Below are positions 7,871 to 15,734 of a DNA stretch of 22,463 nucleotides, piece after piece. The DNA is from Flavobacterium psychrophilum. Its GTDB lineage: Bacteria > Bacteroidota > Bacteroidia > Flavobacteriales > Flavobacteriaceae. Under the pieces are notes generated by a model. That model made no database searches. It had not been told where the DNA came from and was given only the letters and a program-made list of their open reading frames with translations. The stretch's first letter is position 1; the number at the start of each line of letters is the position of its first letter. The DNA is taken from NCBI GenBank assembly GCA_945878515.1, contig CAMCTL010000041.1:1-22463 (forward strand), read 5' to 3'. The position numbers and the translations under genes are program-made.

Positions 7871-7900
7871 TTGCTCCTATAAAATATCGTTGTATATTGC
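7871..7900 (+). promoter_or_regulatory. Probable promoter of the glutaminyl cyclase gene
   Basis: TTG (7871-7873), a 19-nt spacer and TATATTGC (7893-7900; two mismatches to TAnnTTTG) would give a leader of about 13 nt before the ATG at 7920. It is back to back with the SRP RNA promoter, the two -33 elements being 5 nt apart. Confidence 0.5.
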
Positions 7901-7919
7901 ATCTTTAAAAATAAAATTT

Positions 7920-8972
7920 ATGAAAAATTATAACTTCCTACTTATCATTTTATTAGGAATCATTTTGTCCAATTGTGGCAGTAAAAAAAAAGGTGAAAAT
8001 TCTATATTTACTTTCGATGAATCGAAGTTGAAGGCACAATATCAATCGCAAGAATCAATAACATTAGAGATTTTAAATCCTAATTCAAAAGAAGTGGATA
8101 GCATTGTTTATTATAGTAACGACATAAAAATTGAATCAAAGAAAGGACTTGAAAAATTAGTTTTCAATCTAAAAGATCAAAAATTTGGAAATCAAAACTT
8201 AAAAGCGGTAGTTTATTATGGAGACGAAAATTCAGAAGCAACTGCAATAATCGAGTTAGTTTCAAATGTAAAGCCTAAATTACTCAATTACAAAATCATT
8301 AATATCTATCCTCACGACAATCAAGCCTATACGCAAGGACTGGAATTTTATCGCGATACACTCTTTGAAGGGACAGGACAATGGGGAACATCATATTTAA
8401 GAAAAACCGATTATAAAACTGGAAAAGTGTACAAAGAAGTGAAATTAGCGGAGCAAATTTTTGGAGAAGGCATTACGATTCTTAACAATAAAGTTTATCA
8501 ATTGACTTGGAAAAACAATGAAGGTTATGTTTATAATGCGGATACTTTTAAAAAAGAAAAGACCTTTCAATATCCTAAACAAATGGAAGGTTGGGGATTA
8601 ACAAGCGATGGAAAAGTTTTATATATGACAGATAGCTCGGAAACCATACATATTTTAAATCCCGAAACTTTTAAAGAAATAAATTATATTTATGTTTATT
8701 CTTTAGATTCAAAAGTACCGGCTGTCAATGAATTAGAATGGATTGATGGGAAAATATATGGCAATGTATATCAAAAAGATGCAATCGCTGTAATCAATCC
8801 TACAACTGGCGCTGTAGAAGGAATTTTAAATCTTGCCGACTTGAAGAGGAAAATCACCAAATTACCTAACACTGATGTTTTAAACGGAATTGCTTACAAC
8901 CCAAAAACCAAAACTATTTTTGTAACCGGAAAAAATTGGGACAAAATGTTTGAAATTACTGTTGGAGAATAA
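7920..8972 (+). CDS. Glutaminyl-peptide cyclotransferase lipoprotein (plant-type, beta-propeller)
   Basis: This 350-residue protein would convert N-terminal Gln of exported proteins to pyroglutamate. I start it at ATG 7920 because the protein then opens with a lipoprotein signal ending I-L-S-N-C (C19); the longer frame from TTG at 7827 would run back into the SRP RNA gene and hide the signal. Acidic residues do not follow the Cys, so a periplasmic rather than surface position is likely. Residues about 25-115 form an extra beta-rich domain. Residues about 120-350 match the Glu_cyclase_2 family (PF05096): H-D-x-x-A-Y-T-Q-G-L (132-141), E-G-T-G (150-153), and a late N-E-L-E-W-I-D-G. It converges on the next gene across a shared terminator. 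Confidence 0.9.
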   Translation: MKNYNFLLIILLGIILSNCGSKKKGENSIFTFDESKLKAQYQSQESITLEILNPNSKEVDSIVYYSNDIKIESKKGLEKLVFNLKDQKFGNQNLKAVVYYGDENSEATAIIELVSNVKPKLLNYKIINIYPHDNQAYTQGLEFYRDTLFEGTGQWGTSYLRKTDYKTGKVYKEVKLAEQIFGEGITILNNKVYQLTWKNNEGYVYNADTFKKEKTFQYPKQMEGWGLTSDGKVLYMTDSSETIHILNPETFKEINYIYVYSLDSKVPAVNELEWIDGKIYGNVYQKDAIAVINPTTGAVEGILNLADLKRKITKLPNTDVLNGIAYNPKTKTIFVTGKNWDKMFEITVGE

Positions 8973-9063
8973 TTTTTTCGAAAGACCTACACATTATTAC
9001 TTAATACGAACTTTTATATGAGAATATCAACTGAATGAATTAGAAACACAGCTTTTTAAAATT

Positions 9064-9092
9064 AAAAAGAGGAGCAAAATGCTCCTCTTTTT
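9064..9092. terminator. Bidirectional terminator between convergent genes
   Basis: AAAAAGAGGAGCA (9064-9076) pairs perfectly with TGCTCCTCTTTTT (9080-9092) around an AAA loop. T-runs follow the stem on both strands. It lies about 90 nt after the glutaminyl cyclase stop and 22 nt after the stop of the minus-strand coiled-coil gene. Confidence 0.92.
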
Positions 9093-9114
9093 TTAATCAA
9101 AATATTTTGATTTA

Positions 9115-9996
9115 CTATCTCAAAGTGAAACTTGTTTTAGAAACCACTTCGTTTTTGTCGAAAACATTTACAAAGTAAGTTCCCTTTGCAAAATCTTTTC
9201 CAGGTAAATCTTCGGAAACTTGAACGGTTTTATTTTCATATTTCACTTTAGAAATAAAACTATAGGTTAATGGTTTTTCTCCAAAACTCACAGTTTGCTT
9301 ATCGCCAAGCACGTTACTTTTACTATCAATAACTTGCACGTAATATTCTTTATCACCAGATTTTGCGATTTGATTCTCGGCAATAGTGAAACTAATTTTA
9401 AGCATGTCGGCTTTTGTAGCTTTATCTGTAAGTTCTTGCTTCCCGGAACTTCTAACTTTGTATGCTACAGTTTGCAAGTTTAAAACAGATAATTTCGAAC
9501 CCTTTTCAACGGTTTTCGACAAATCTTCATTTTGGCCTACCAATACTTCATTGTATTTTTTTGCCTCACCTAAAACCACAACTGTACTATCTCGTTGCGT
9601 TGTCAGCGTTGTGTTTAGCTTTTTCAACCCTTCATTTTCCGCCATTAAAACCTTTAAATTGCTTTCTAATTTCAAATATTTGGTTTTAAATTTTGACATA
9701 TCACCTTTTGATTTGTTGATATCATCGATTAATTTCACAACCTTATCTCTTTCGGCAACTAATTCCTCGGACATAGTTGTGTTTTCGGCAATTGCAGCAT
9801 CGTAGGTGGCTTTTAAAGATTCTAAATCTTTCAGTACTGCTTGTTTTTCTGACACAACGGTCAATAATTCGGTTTGTACTTTCTGGGAATTAGTAGTAAT
9901 TTTGTAGATGTAGTACAAACTTCCTGCTAACAGTAAAGTTAAAATTGCAATAATAATTTTAAGACCTAAATTTGAATTTGTTTCTGATTGTTCCAT
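9115..9996 (-). CDS. Membrane-anchored coiled-coil protein, function unknown
   Basis: This 293-residue protein has a short polar N-terminus, one membrane helix (about residues 11-30, with I-I-I-A-I-L-T-L-L-L-A), then a long heptad-rich coiled coil (about 40-170, Lys/Glu/Leu-rich) and a C-terminal beta-rich domain (about 185-293) ending S-K-T-S-F-T-L-R. The topology would place the coiled coil and beta domain in the periplasm. Similar flavobacterial proteins are sometimes labelled chromosome partitioning or segregation, which rests on the coiled coil alone and is not supported by any ATPase motif here. A spacer or envelope-tethering role is a guess. It is divergent from the arginase-family gene, with its own -7 box (10018-10025). 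Confidence 0.8.
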   Translation of the reverse strand: MEQSETNSNLGLKIIIAILTLLLAGSLYYIYKITTNSQKVQTELLTVVSEKQAVLKDLESLKATYDAAIAENTTMSEELVAERDKVVKLIDDINKSKGDMSKFKTKYLKLESNLKVLMAENEGLKKLNTTLTTQRDSTVVVLGEAKKYNEVLVGQNEDLSKTVEKGSKLSVLNLQTVAYKVRSSGKQELTDKATKADMLKISFTIAENQIAKSGDKEYYVQVIDSKSNVLGDKQTVSFGEKPLTYSFISKVKYENKTVQVSEDLPGKDFAKGTYFVNVFDKNEVVSKTSFTLR

Positions 9997-10017
9997 TTTT
10001 TAACTATTTATTTTTTA

Positions 10018-10025
10018 CAAATTTA
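10018..10025 (-). promoter_or_regulatory. -7 box for the coiled-coil gene
   Basis: Minus-strand TAAATTTG matches TAnnTTTG exactly, about 21 nt before the ATG at 9996. The -33 position reads TTC rather than TTG at 19-nt spacing. Confidence 0.5.
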
Positions 10026-10040
10026 ATAATATAATGTGAG

Positions 10041-10075
10041 TTGAGAACGATATGTAAACATTTATATTACTTTTG
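10041..10075 (+). promoter_or_regulatory. Promoter for the arginase-family gene
   Basis: TACTTTTG (10068-10075) is an exact -7 box, 15 nt before the ATG at 10091, so the leader would be very short. TTG at 10041-10043 lies 24 nt upstream, slightly beyond normal spacing. Confidence 0.55.
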
Positions 10076-10090
10076 GCTTAGTAAAATTTT

Positions 10091-11134
10091 ATGGAAAAAC
10101 TGATACCTTTCACGAAAAATGATCTTGCAAAAGTTACAAACCACCGTAGTGGTGAGATAAAGTTTGGCGAGAAAATGTTGACTATCCCGCAGGGCATTGC
10201 TGTTACCGAGTTCTTAAACACTTGTGAGGCAAAATATATGCTGTTCGGAATTCCAGAAGACATTGGGGTTCGGGCCAATCACGGAAGACCTGGAACCGCA
10301 TCGGCTTGGGAATGTGCAATAGCTAGTATTGCAAATATTCAGCACAATCGTTTTTGTAAGGGCAGCCAAATAGCAGTTTTGGGGCGTTTGAATGTTGTCG
10401 AAGAAATGAAGGAAGCCGCATACTTAGATTTTAATGATATTGACGACAGGTCTAAGTTGAGCCAATTGGTGGAGAAAATCGACAAAGAAGTTTCTCATGT
10501 TATCTTTAACATCATCAAAGCAGGAAAAACTCCGATAGTTATAGGTGGCGGACACAATAATTCCTACGGAAATATAAAAGGAACCGCTCTCGCCAAAGGG
10601 AAAGCCGTTAACGCAATAAATTTTGATGCACATTCCGATTTTAGAATCCTTGAAGGAAGACACAGCAGCAATGGTTTCTCGTATGCTTTTGAAGAAGGTT
10701 TTCTTAAAAAATATTTTATTTTTGGATTGCATGAAAATTATACTTCTAAAAGTGTTTTGGCTCTGATCAAAAAAATTGAAGATCGAGTGCGCTATAATAC
10801 TTATGATAGTATCAATATCCGAAAGGAAAAAAATTTCGAACATGAACTTTTTATTGCTTCTGAATTCATTCAAACTGATTTCTATGGCATTGAAATTGAT
10901 TTGGATGCCATTCCAGATATAGCAAGTAGTGCAATGACTTTAAGCGGCTTTTCTATTGAAGAACTTCGGCAATTTATTTCCTATTTTGGCAAAAATAAAA
11001 ATGCAGCTTACCTTCATATATGCGAAGGCGCACCAGATTTGTGCTACGACAAAAACAACCATTTAATAGGCAAACTCATTGGTTATTTGGTTACTGATTT
11101 TATCAAAGCAAATACTGAAATTGAAGTGGAATAA
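10091..11134 (+). CDS. Arginase/agmatinase/formimidoylglutamase family hydrolase
   Basis: This 347-residue ureohydrolase-family enzyme has the manganese-binding signatures in order: G-G-G-H-N-N-S-Y-G with H155, D-A-H-S-D (D179, H181, D183), and E-I-D-L-D (D270, D272). G-G-G-H instead of G-G-D-H and the N-N-S-Y-G tail favour formimidoylglutamase (HutG-like) over arginase. However, no other histidine-utilisation gene is nearby, so the substrate is unproven. It is cytosolic and slightly longer than typical (300-320) because of an N-terminal extension of about 45 residues. The gene stands alone between a divergent coiled-coil gene and the DEAD-box gene, with a 104-nt gap after it. Confidence 0.9.
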   Translation: MEKLIPFTKNDLAKVTNHRSGEIKFGEKMLTIPQGIAVTEFLNTCEAKYMLFGIPEDIGVRANHGRPGTASAWECAIASIANIQHNRFCKGSQIAVLGRLNVVEEMKEAAYLDFNDIDDRSKLSQLVEKIDKEVSHVIFNIIKAGKTPIVIGGGHNNSYGNIKGTALAKGKAVNAINFDAHSDFRILEGRHSSNGFSYAFEEGFLKKYFIFGLHENYTSKSVLALIKKIEDRVRYNTYDSINIRKEKNFEHELFIASEFIQTDFYGIEIDLDAIPDIASSAMTLSGFSIEELRQFISYFGKNKNAAYLHICEGAPDLCYDKNNHLIGKLIGYLVTDFIKANTEIEVE

Positions 11135-11185
11135 TAACACAGACTCAATGCTAATCGATAAAAATTCCATCAAAAATAATAAACC

Positions 11186-11193
11186 TATCTTTG
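11186..11193 (+). promoter_or_regulatory. -7 box for the DEAD-box helicase gene
   Basis: TATCTTTG is an exact TAnnTTTG match; it predicts a leader of about 40 nt. No TTG is found at the -33 distance. Confidence 0.5.
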
Positions 11194-11238
11194 TACCATT
11201 ATCAATGAAATAATTTCTAGATATTTAATACAAAATTT

Positions 11239-12498
11239 ATGTTATTCGAAGATTTATCACTCTCAAAAAGTATCCAAAAAGCTGTTTTTGAAGAAGGTTA
11301 CACCAACCCAACTCCTATTCAGGAACAAGCTATTCCTTTAGTTCTAGCTGGCAAAGATTTAATTGGTTGTGCTCAAACTGGCACTGGAAAAACCGCAGCA
11401 TTTGCCATTCCTATAATACATCAATTGCACCGAATTGTAGGTTCATCAAAAAAAGCCAAAGAAATTCGGGCTTTAATTGTGACTCCAACCCGAGAATTAG
11501 CGGTACAAATTGGACAAAGTTTTGACACTTACGGCAAATATACTAATCTCGTTCAGCTCACTATTTTTGGTGGCGTTTCCCAAGTTCCGCAAGTAGAGGC
11601 CTTGCGTAAAGGCGTCGATGTTTTGGTGGCAACACCCGGAAGATTGCTCGATTTGCACAAACAAGGTTTTGTGGATTTCGATAATTTGCACACTTTAGTC
11701 TTAGACGAAGCTGACCAAATGTTAGATATGGGTTTTATAAACGATGTAAAAAAAATTGTAAAGCTTACGCCAAAAAACAGACAAACCTTATTATTCTCAG
11801 CAACCATGCCAATTGCTATCCGAGAATTGGCCGAAATGTTTTTGAAAGACCCCGAAAAAGTGGAAGTATCACCCGTTTCTTCGACCGCCGAAAATGTTGA
11901 ACAACACGTTTATTTTGTCGAAAAAACCGAAAAAAGAAACTTGCTGTATCATTTGATAAAAAATCAAAACCTGTCGGATGTTTTGGTTTTTTCGAGAACC
12001 AAACACGGTGCCGATAATGTTGTAAAAGCATTGCGAAAAAATAATATTGCCGCCGAGGCCATTCATGGAGACAAATCTCAAAATGCCAGACAACGCGTTT
12101 TGGAGGCTTTCAAGAAGAAAGAAGTTGGTGTTCTTGTGGCTACCGACATTGCCGCTCGTGGCATTGATATAGACCAATTGCCGTTTGTCATCAATTTTGA
12201 TTTGCCCAATATTCCTGAAACTTATGTGCACCGAATTGGACGAACAGGAAGAGCTGGAAATGAAGGAATAGCCATTTCGTTTTGCAGTAAAGACGAGCAC
12301 CAGTATTGGAAGGACATTCAAAAACTGATTAAAGTCGAGGTAAAAACCGTTAGTGACCATCCATATCCTTGGCATTCTGGAAGTCCCGAAACTGCTCCGG
12401 GAGGATCTACAAAACCAAACAACTCCAATAGAAGTGGCGGTGCACACAAATCAAGAAAATCCGACGCCTCGAAACAAAACAAAAAACGCTGGTATTAA
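11239..12498 (+). CDS. DEAD-box RNA helicase, RhlE-like
   Basis: This 419-residue ATP-dependent RNA helicase has two RecA-like domains. Motifs present are the Q motif P-T-P-I-Q-E-Q (24-30), Walker A A-Q-T-G-T-G-K-T (45-52), P-T-R-E-L-A (83-88), T-P-G-R (132-135), D-E-A-D (156-159), S-A-T (187-189), A-T-D-I-A-A-R-G-I-D (301-310) and H-R-I-G-R-T-G-R (331-338). The tail after about 375 is Ser/Gly/Asn/Lys-rich and ends K-K-R-W-Y, a basic unstructured RNA-binding tail typical of the RhlE group. Likely roles are ribosome assembly or RNA decay, often in the cold. It is monocistronic with its own promoter box and terminator. Confidence 0.95.
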   Translation: MLFEDLSLSKSIQKAVFEEGYTNPTPIQEQAIPLVLAGKDLIGCAQTGTGKTAAFAIPIIHQLHRIVGSSKKAKEIRALIVTPTRELAVQIGQSFDTYGKYTNLVQLTIFGGVSQVPQVEALRKGVDVLVATPGRLLDLHKQGFVDFDNLHTLVLDEADQMLDMGFINDVKKIVKLTPKNRQTLLFSATMPIAIRELAEMFLKDPEKVEVSPVSSTAENVEQHVYFVEKTEKRNLLYHLIKNQNLSDVLVFSRTKHGADNVVKALRKNNIAAEAIHGDKSQNARQRVLEAFKKKEVGVLVATDIAARGIDIDQLPFVINFDLPNIPETYVHRIGRTGRAGNEGIAISFCSKDEHQYWKDIQKLIKVEVKTVSDHPYPWHSGSPETAPGGSTKPNNSNRSGGAHKSRKSDASKQNKKRWY

Positions 12499-12526
12499 AA
12501 TATTTTTAAGAATTGAATAATAATAA

Positions 12527-12557
12527 AAAAACGCTATCGAAAGATGGCGTTTTTATT
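12527..12557 (+). terminator. Terminator of the DEAD-box gene
   Basis: ACGCTATC (12531-12538), a GAAA tetraloop and GATGGCGT (12543-12550) form a stem with one G-T pair, flanked by A-run and T-run, starting about 30 nt after the stop codon. Confidence 0.85.
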
Positions 12558-12917
12558 TTAAACATCTTATTTTTAAGATACATTTAATTCCAGAAGTAGC
12601 CAAAAACTTTTAAATTCTTAAAATTTTAAAGAAGGTAGCCTGAAGTCGTATTAAAATAAAAATTCATGAACAGGTTATTCTTATTCAATGGCATCATTAT
12701 TTCGCGTCTATTTTCAAAGTCTTTAATAAAGAATAAGCATGGTATATTTTTAAGATATAATGAACAAATAAAACCTTGTTTTTATTGTGAATATTATTAT
12801 AATTATATAAGTTTACGTATTAATAATAATTACTGATGCTATGCAATTTTCCGTCTAATAATTAGAGTTGTCGTCTAACTTTCTTCCTAAAAAATAACAA
12901 CATAAAAAAACATAATT
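12558..12917. other. AT-rich non-coding gap before the beta-propeller gene
   Basis: No convincing gene lies here. A 56-codon frame at 12666-12836 (plus) is rich in Asn, Ile, Lys and Tyr as expected for random AT-rich DNA. The 7-mer CGTCTAA occurs at 12852-12858 and 12872-12878, exactly 20 bp apart, close to the downstream start codon. A candidate promoter is listed separately. Confidence 0.6.
12785..12815 (+). promoter_or_regulatory. Candidate promoter of the beta-propeller gene
   Basis: TTG (12785-12787), a 20-nt spacer and TAAGTTTA (12808-12815, one mismatch to TAnnTTTG) predict a leader of about 95 nt that would contain both CGTCTAA repeats. Confidence 0.4.
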
Positions 12918-14387
12918 ATGAAATCACTTTGTTTATTTGCAATCTCAATGTTATTTGTTTCTAACGTTGCAGTATATGGTCAATGGTCAAAAATTGGTTT
13001 TGATGGACAAACTGTTAGTTCAGTTTCTGCCAACCAAATAAATGGAAATATTTATGCTGTTGCTGATAAGAAACTCTACAAGACTGTAAATAATGGAATT
13101 AACTGGGAAACATTAAACAACGGATTGAATAATCTTGATGTGTTAGAAGTTCAAGTTGACCTTAATGGTGAAATTTATGTAGGCACTTACAGTGGTATAT
13201 ATTTGTCCGTAAATAACGGGATATCTTTTCAGAATTTAAATACAAGCTTACCAAATGATTTTGGACTTTATCCCTCAGTTTCAGCCATTTATTTTTTGAA
13301 TAACTCAGTATTTATTGGAACTAGTGCTGGAATATTTCGATCGAAAAAAAACGTTATAAGTTGGGAGATTTTCAATAAAAATCTACCTAGAGAGCAAGTG
13401 AATGGCAATATGGTCTTCTTTAACGATTACCTATATTTAGCAATGGATTCAGGTATCTATAAAACTCAAATCGATACAAACAATTGGATTAATTGTTATG
13501 CAGGGACAGTAAATGACCTTGCAATTGGTGGTAATGACTTATTTGCAGGAGTTTCAATGGGATGTCCAGCTGTTAGAAAATCTTCTGATTATGGAACTAC
13601 ATGGGAAGCGGCTAGTTCACCTTACGGTGCGTGCAACGGAATTTCTATTTTATGTTTTGAAAATAGTTTGTGGGTTGGTACTTTTTACGAAGGGGGAATT
13701 CAAAGTAGCAATTTAGGAAAATCATGGGGGAGTTTTAATTTAGGGCCTTGGTATTCAGCATTAAATTTGTGCCGAAGAGGCTCTTCTATTTTGGCAGGTA
13801 CTGAATATTACAGCTACCAAAGTGGAAGTGGCGGTATTTACATACAAACTCACGTATTTACAAATGTTAAAGAGATTTTACAATATCCCGAGTTCAAAAC
13901 TAGACCTGGTTCTTATGATAGTCCAGTCACCTTAAGCCTTACTGTTCCAGAAGCTGCGATTGTTTACTATACATTAGACGGCACAGATCCTAGTGTTCAA
14001 TCTAAAATATATAATAAACCAATAGTTGTTGATTCAGATAAATTAATTAAAACGATAGCTATTAATAATAACGGTGAGCAGAGCAAAATTAATACTGGAT
14101 TATACAAAGTAAAATCGTCAGATTTAAACACTAATTTACAGGAATTTAAAAGTGGTAAGCTTGCTATATATCCGAATCCATGCACAACACAACTAAATGT
14201 TAAAATTAGCGATGCGAATTCTAAAATTGATATTATTAATGTTCAGGGCAAGATAATTCGTTCATTAACAACAGGTAATCAAACGAAAGAGTTTTTAATT
14301 AATACTGTTAATTTAGAGTCTGGAGTTTACTTTTTAAGAATATATGCAGCAGGAAATAGCGAAACATTTAGGTTTGTAAAAAAATAA
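12918..14387 (+). CDS. T9SS-exported BNR/sialidase-like beta-propeller protein
   Basis: This 489-residue secreted protein has a signal peptide ending V-A-V-Y-G (21), with Q22 at +1. Residues about 25-310 contain repeated blades with G-I-Y-x-S/T and N-N-G-x-x-W/F motifs (K-T-V-N-N-G-I-N-W, S-S-D-Y-G-T-T-W), the pattern of BNR/Asp-box or YCF48-like propellers; no catalytic sialidase residues are recognisable. Residues about 324-392 form a chitobiase/beta-hexosaminidase C-terminal-like domain (Y-Y-T-L-D-G-T-D-P). Residues about 414-489 are a type A T9SS sorting domain (I-Y-P-N-P, then G-V-Y-F-L-R-I, ending F-V-K-K). It is therefore expected outside the cell or on its surface. Specific ligand or activity is unknown. 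It stands alone, followed by a strong terminator. Confidence 0.88.
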   Translation: MKSLCLFAISMLFVSNVAVYGQWSKIGFDGQTVSSVSANQINGNIYAVADKKLYKTVNNGINWETLNNGLNNLDVLEVQVDLNGEIYVGTYSGIYLSVNNGISFQNLNTSLPNDFGLYPSVSAIYFLNNSVFIGTSAGIFRSKKNVISWEIFNKNLPREQVNGNMVFFNDYLYLAMDSGIYKTQIDTNNWINCYAGTVNDLAIGGNDLFAGVSMGCPAVRKSSDYGTTWEAASSPYGACNGISILCFENSLWVGTFYEGGIQSSNLGKSWGSFNLGPWYSALNLCRRGSSILAGTEYYSYQSGSGGIYIQTHVFTNVKEILQYPEFKTRPGSYDSPVTLSLTVPEAAIVYYTLDGTDPSVQSKIYNKPIVVDSDKLIKTIAINNNGEQSKINTGLYKVKSSDLNTNLQEFKSGKLAIYPNPCTTQLNVKISDANSKIDIINVQGKIIRSLTTGNQTKEFLINTVNLESGVYFLRIYAAGNSETFRFVKK

Positions 14388-14494
14388 TGTAAGTTACTGT
14401 GGATTTCATTTACGCATTCCTTAAGCCTTGAACTAAATCATTATTAAAATTAGCGAATTAAATGATATCTTTGAATAAATTTTGCTGAATAATT

Positions 14495-14531
14495 AAAAAA
14501 AGTCGTTTGGATTCTTCAAGCGACTTTTTTT
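14495..14531 (+). terminator. Strong terminator after the beta-propeller gene
   Basis: A 15-bp stem with one G-T pair (14495-14509 with 14517-14531) and a 7-nt loop is followed by T-rich sequence; A-run and T-run flanks make it usable on both strands. It starts 108 nt after the stop codon. An exact -7 box, TATCTTTG, lies just before it at 14466-14473. Confidence 0.85.
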
Positions 14532-14590
14532 ATACAATAAACCATCAATAAATCATTAGTTTTCGTAATTTTATCATTCATTTTGTTTGC

Positions 14591-15067
14591 ATGAAAAATT
14601 ATTTCTACATACTAACTTTAATGCTCTTCTTTATCCTTAGTTGTAACAGCAAAAAATTAGTTGTTATGGGTAAAGAAAGCAGCAAGATTGCCAAAAAAGA
14701 TAGTATAAAAATAGCGAAAAATGCCGTAAAACTAACTAATGATACCATCAGAATCGCTAATGATTCACTGCAATATGAAGTAATAATTATTGATCCTGGT
14801 TTTAGTACATGGCTTGCAAGTCGTTCTTTTCCTCGTGGATATCACTCTGAATCATTCCTGAAAAACAAAAACATAATTTATGTAACAGAATGGAATAATC
14901 GGGTAATGCAACCCCAGCGCTTCAATGCTAATTTGTATGAAATGACAATCAATTATGAACGAAATATTAACTATGGGTATGAAGTAAATTATTTGATTTA
15001 CAACTATATGATTTATTTTCAGAATACGTATAACCAAAATCTTTACGGCTATGTTCCACCTAGGTGA
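14591..15067 (+). CDS. DUF6146-family lipoprotein
   Basis: This 158-residue protein starts with a lipoprotein signal, lipobox F-I-L-S-C with C18. A Lys/Ile/Asn/Asp-rich linker (about 25-60) contains repeated K-I-A-K / R-I-A-N units followed by D-S. The conserved part begins Y-E-V-I-I-I-D-P-G-F-x-x-W-L (about 63-76) and includes Y-V-T-E-W-N-x-R (about 96-103) and G-Y-E-V-N-Y (134-139), then an aromatic Y/F/N-rich C-terminus. I recognise this as DUF6146, a Bacteroidetes family of unknown function. It precedes the DUF6787 gene by 34 nt on the same strand, likely in one transcript. A possible -7 box (TAATTTTA, 14566-14573) is one mismatch off consensus. Confidence 0.78.
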   Translation: MKNYFYILTLMLFFILSCNSKKLVVMGKESSKIAKKDSIKIAKNAVKLTNDTIRIANDSLQYEVIIIDPGFSTWLASRSFPRGYHSESFLKNKNIIYVTEWNNRVMQPQRFNANLYEMTINYERNINYGYEVNYLIYNYMIYFQNTYNQNLYGYVPPR

Positions 15068-15101
15068 TGGTTCTGCTGTACTCTTATGCTATTAAATTAA
15101 G

Positions 15102-15404
15102 ATGGAAAAATTAAAAAAACGCTGGGGAATTACTTCAAATTATCAGCTGATTATCATCTTTATCGTTTTTGCTATAACAGGTTCCACATCGGCGTGGATT
15201 TCAAAACCTTTTTGTGATTGGTTGGCAATTACAAAAGAAGATATTGGTTATTGGTTTACTCCCATTCGGTTGCTTTTAATTTTTCCGATTTACCAAGTTT
15301 TATTGGTGTTGATTGGATTTATATTTGGTCAATTTAAATTTTTCTGGGCATTTGAAAAAAAAATGCTTCGTAGCATGGGATTTGGTTTCTTGTTTAAGGA
15401 ATAA
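15102..15404 (+). CDS. DUF6787-family small membrane protein
   Basis: This 100-residue protein opens with K-L-K-K-R-W-G-I and has two predicted membrane helices: about 16-33 (I-I-I-F-I-V-F-A-I-T-G-S) and about 54-76 (I-R-L-L-L-I-F-P-I-Y-Q-V-L-L-V-L). An amphipathic aromatic segment (F-K-F-F-W-A-F-E-K-K) follows. It matches the DUF6787 family, whose function is unknown; I do not see lipoprotein-transferase motifs although related entries sometimes carry that label. It probably forms an operon with the DUF6146 lipoprotein. It converges on the next gene with only 10 nt between stop codons and no obvious terminator. Confidence 0.78.
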   Translation: MEKLKKRWGITSNYQLIIIFIVFAITGSTSAWISKPFCDWLAITKEDIGYWFTPIRLLLIFPIYQVLLVLIGFIFGQFKFFWAFEKKMLRSMGFGFLFKE

Positions 15405-15414
15405 AATAAGTGAA

Positions 15415-15708
15415 TTATACTTCTTTCTTTATCCAATAATTATACATCCATGTTAATGTAAACGAGGGAATAAAATCGGTAAAAGGTATGATTTCTTCAA
15501 GAAAAGTAAAAACACCGCCCACTTTGCCAACAATTCCTTTGTACATCCAAGTCATGAGAAAGCCAGCCAGTGGAGCCCAAATTACATCCGAGAATTCTCC
15601 TAAATAAGGAATAGAAAATGATAACATTCCTATTGCATCGAATACAAGTCCAAGAAAAAGATTTCGGTTTTTATTACTCATTTGCTTTTTATGAATTGTT
15701 TTTTCCAT
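15415..15708 (-). CDS. Small conserved membrane protein, function unknown
   Basis: I start this 97-residue protein at ATG 15708 (M-E-K-T-I-H-K-K), because the longer frame would begin with TTG at 15729, inside an exact promoter box (15727-15734). It has a basic N-terminus, then hydrophobic segments near residues 16-35 (L-F-L-G-L-V-F-D-A-I-G-M), 40-60 (D-V-I-W-A-P-L-A-G-F) and 66-92 (F-L-E-E-I-I-P-F-T-D-F-I-P-S-F). The D-A-I-G-M-L-S and I-P-F-T-D-F-I-P motifs look conserved-type, but I do not know a function. No operon partner; lolD is transcribed away from it. Confidence 0.7.
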   Translation of the reverse strand: MEKTIHKKQMSNKNRNLFLGLVFDAIGMLSFSIPYLGEFSDVIWAPLAGFLMTWMYKGIVGKVGGVFTFLEEIIPFTDFIPSFTLTWMYNYWIKKEV

Positions 15709-15726
15709 TGCATCTATTTTTAAAAC

Positions 15727-15734
15727 CAAAGATA
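15727..15734 (-). promoter_or_regulatory. -7 box for the small membrane protein gene
   Basis: Minus-strand TATCTTTG is an exact TAnnTTTG match. It puts transcription start near 15720 and supports translation from ATG 15708 rather than the upstream TTG. Confidence 0.6.

Noticed and set aside
7827..7919. N-terminal extension of the glutaminyl cyclase from a TTG codon
   Set aside because: It lies over the SRP RNA gene and its promoter and removes the clear lipoprotein signal that starts at 7920.
9295..9805. Three overlapping frames opposite the coiled-coil gene
   Set aside because: They are mirror frames of a real coding region with no domain, leader or plausible composition.
10424..10873. 149-codon frame opposite the arginase-family gene
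   Set aside because: Antisense shadow of a gene with complete metal-binding motifs.
11497..12447. Four minus-strand frames (two at 11497-11807, two at 11816-12447) opposite the DEAD-box gene
   Set aside because: The plus-strand gene has every helicase motif, and none of these antisense frames has a recognisable domain or leader.
12666..12836. 56-residue frame in the gap before the propeller gene
   Set aside because: Asn/Ile/Lys/Tyr-rich composition as expected of AT-rich non-coding DNA, no RBS-like or promoter signal before it, and it covers a candidate promoter.
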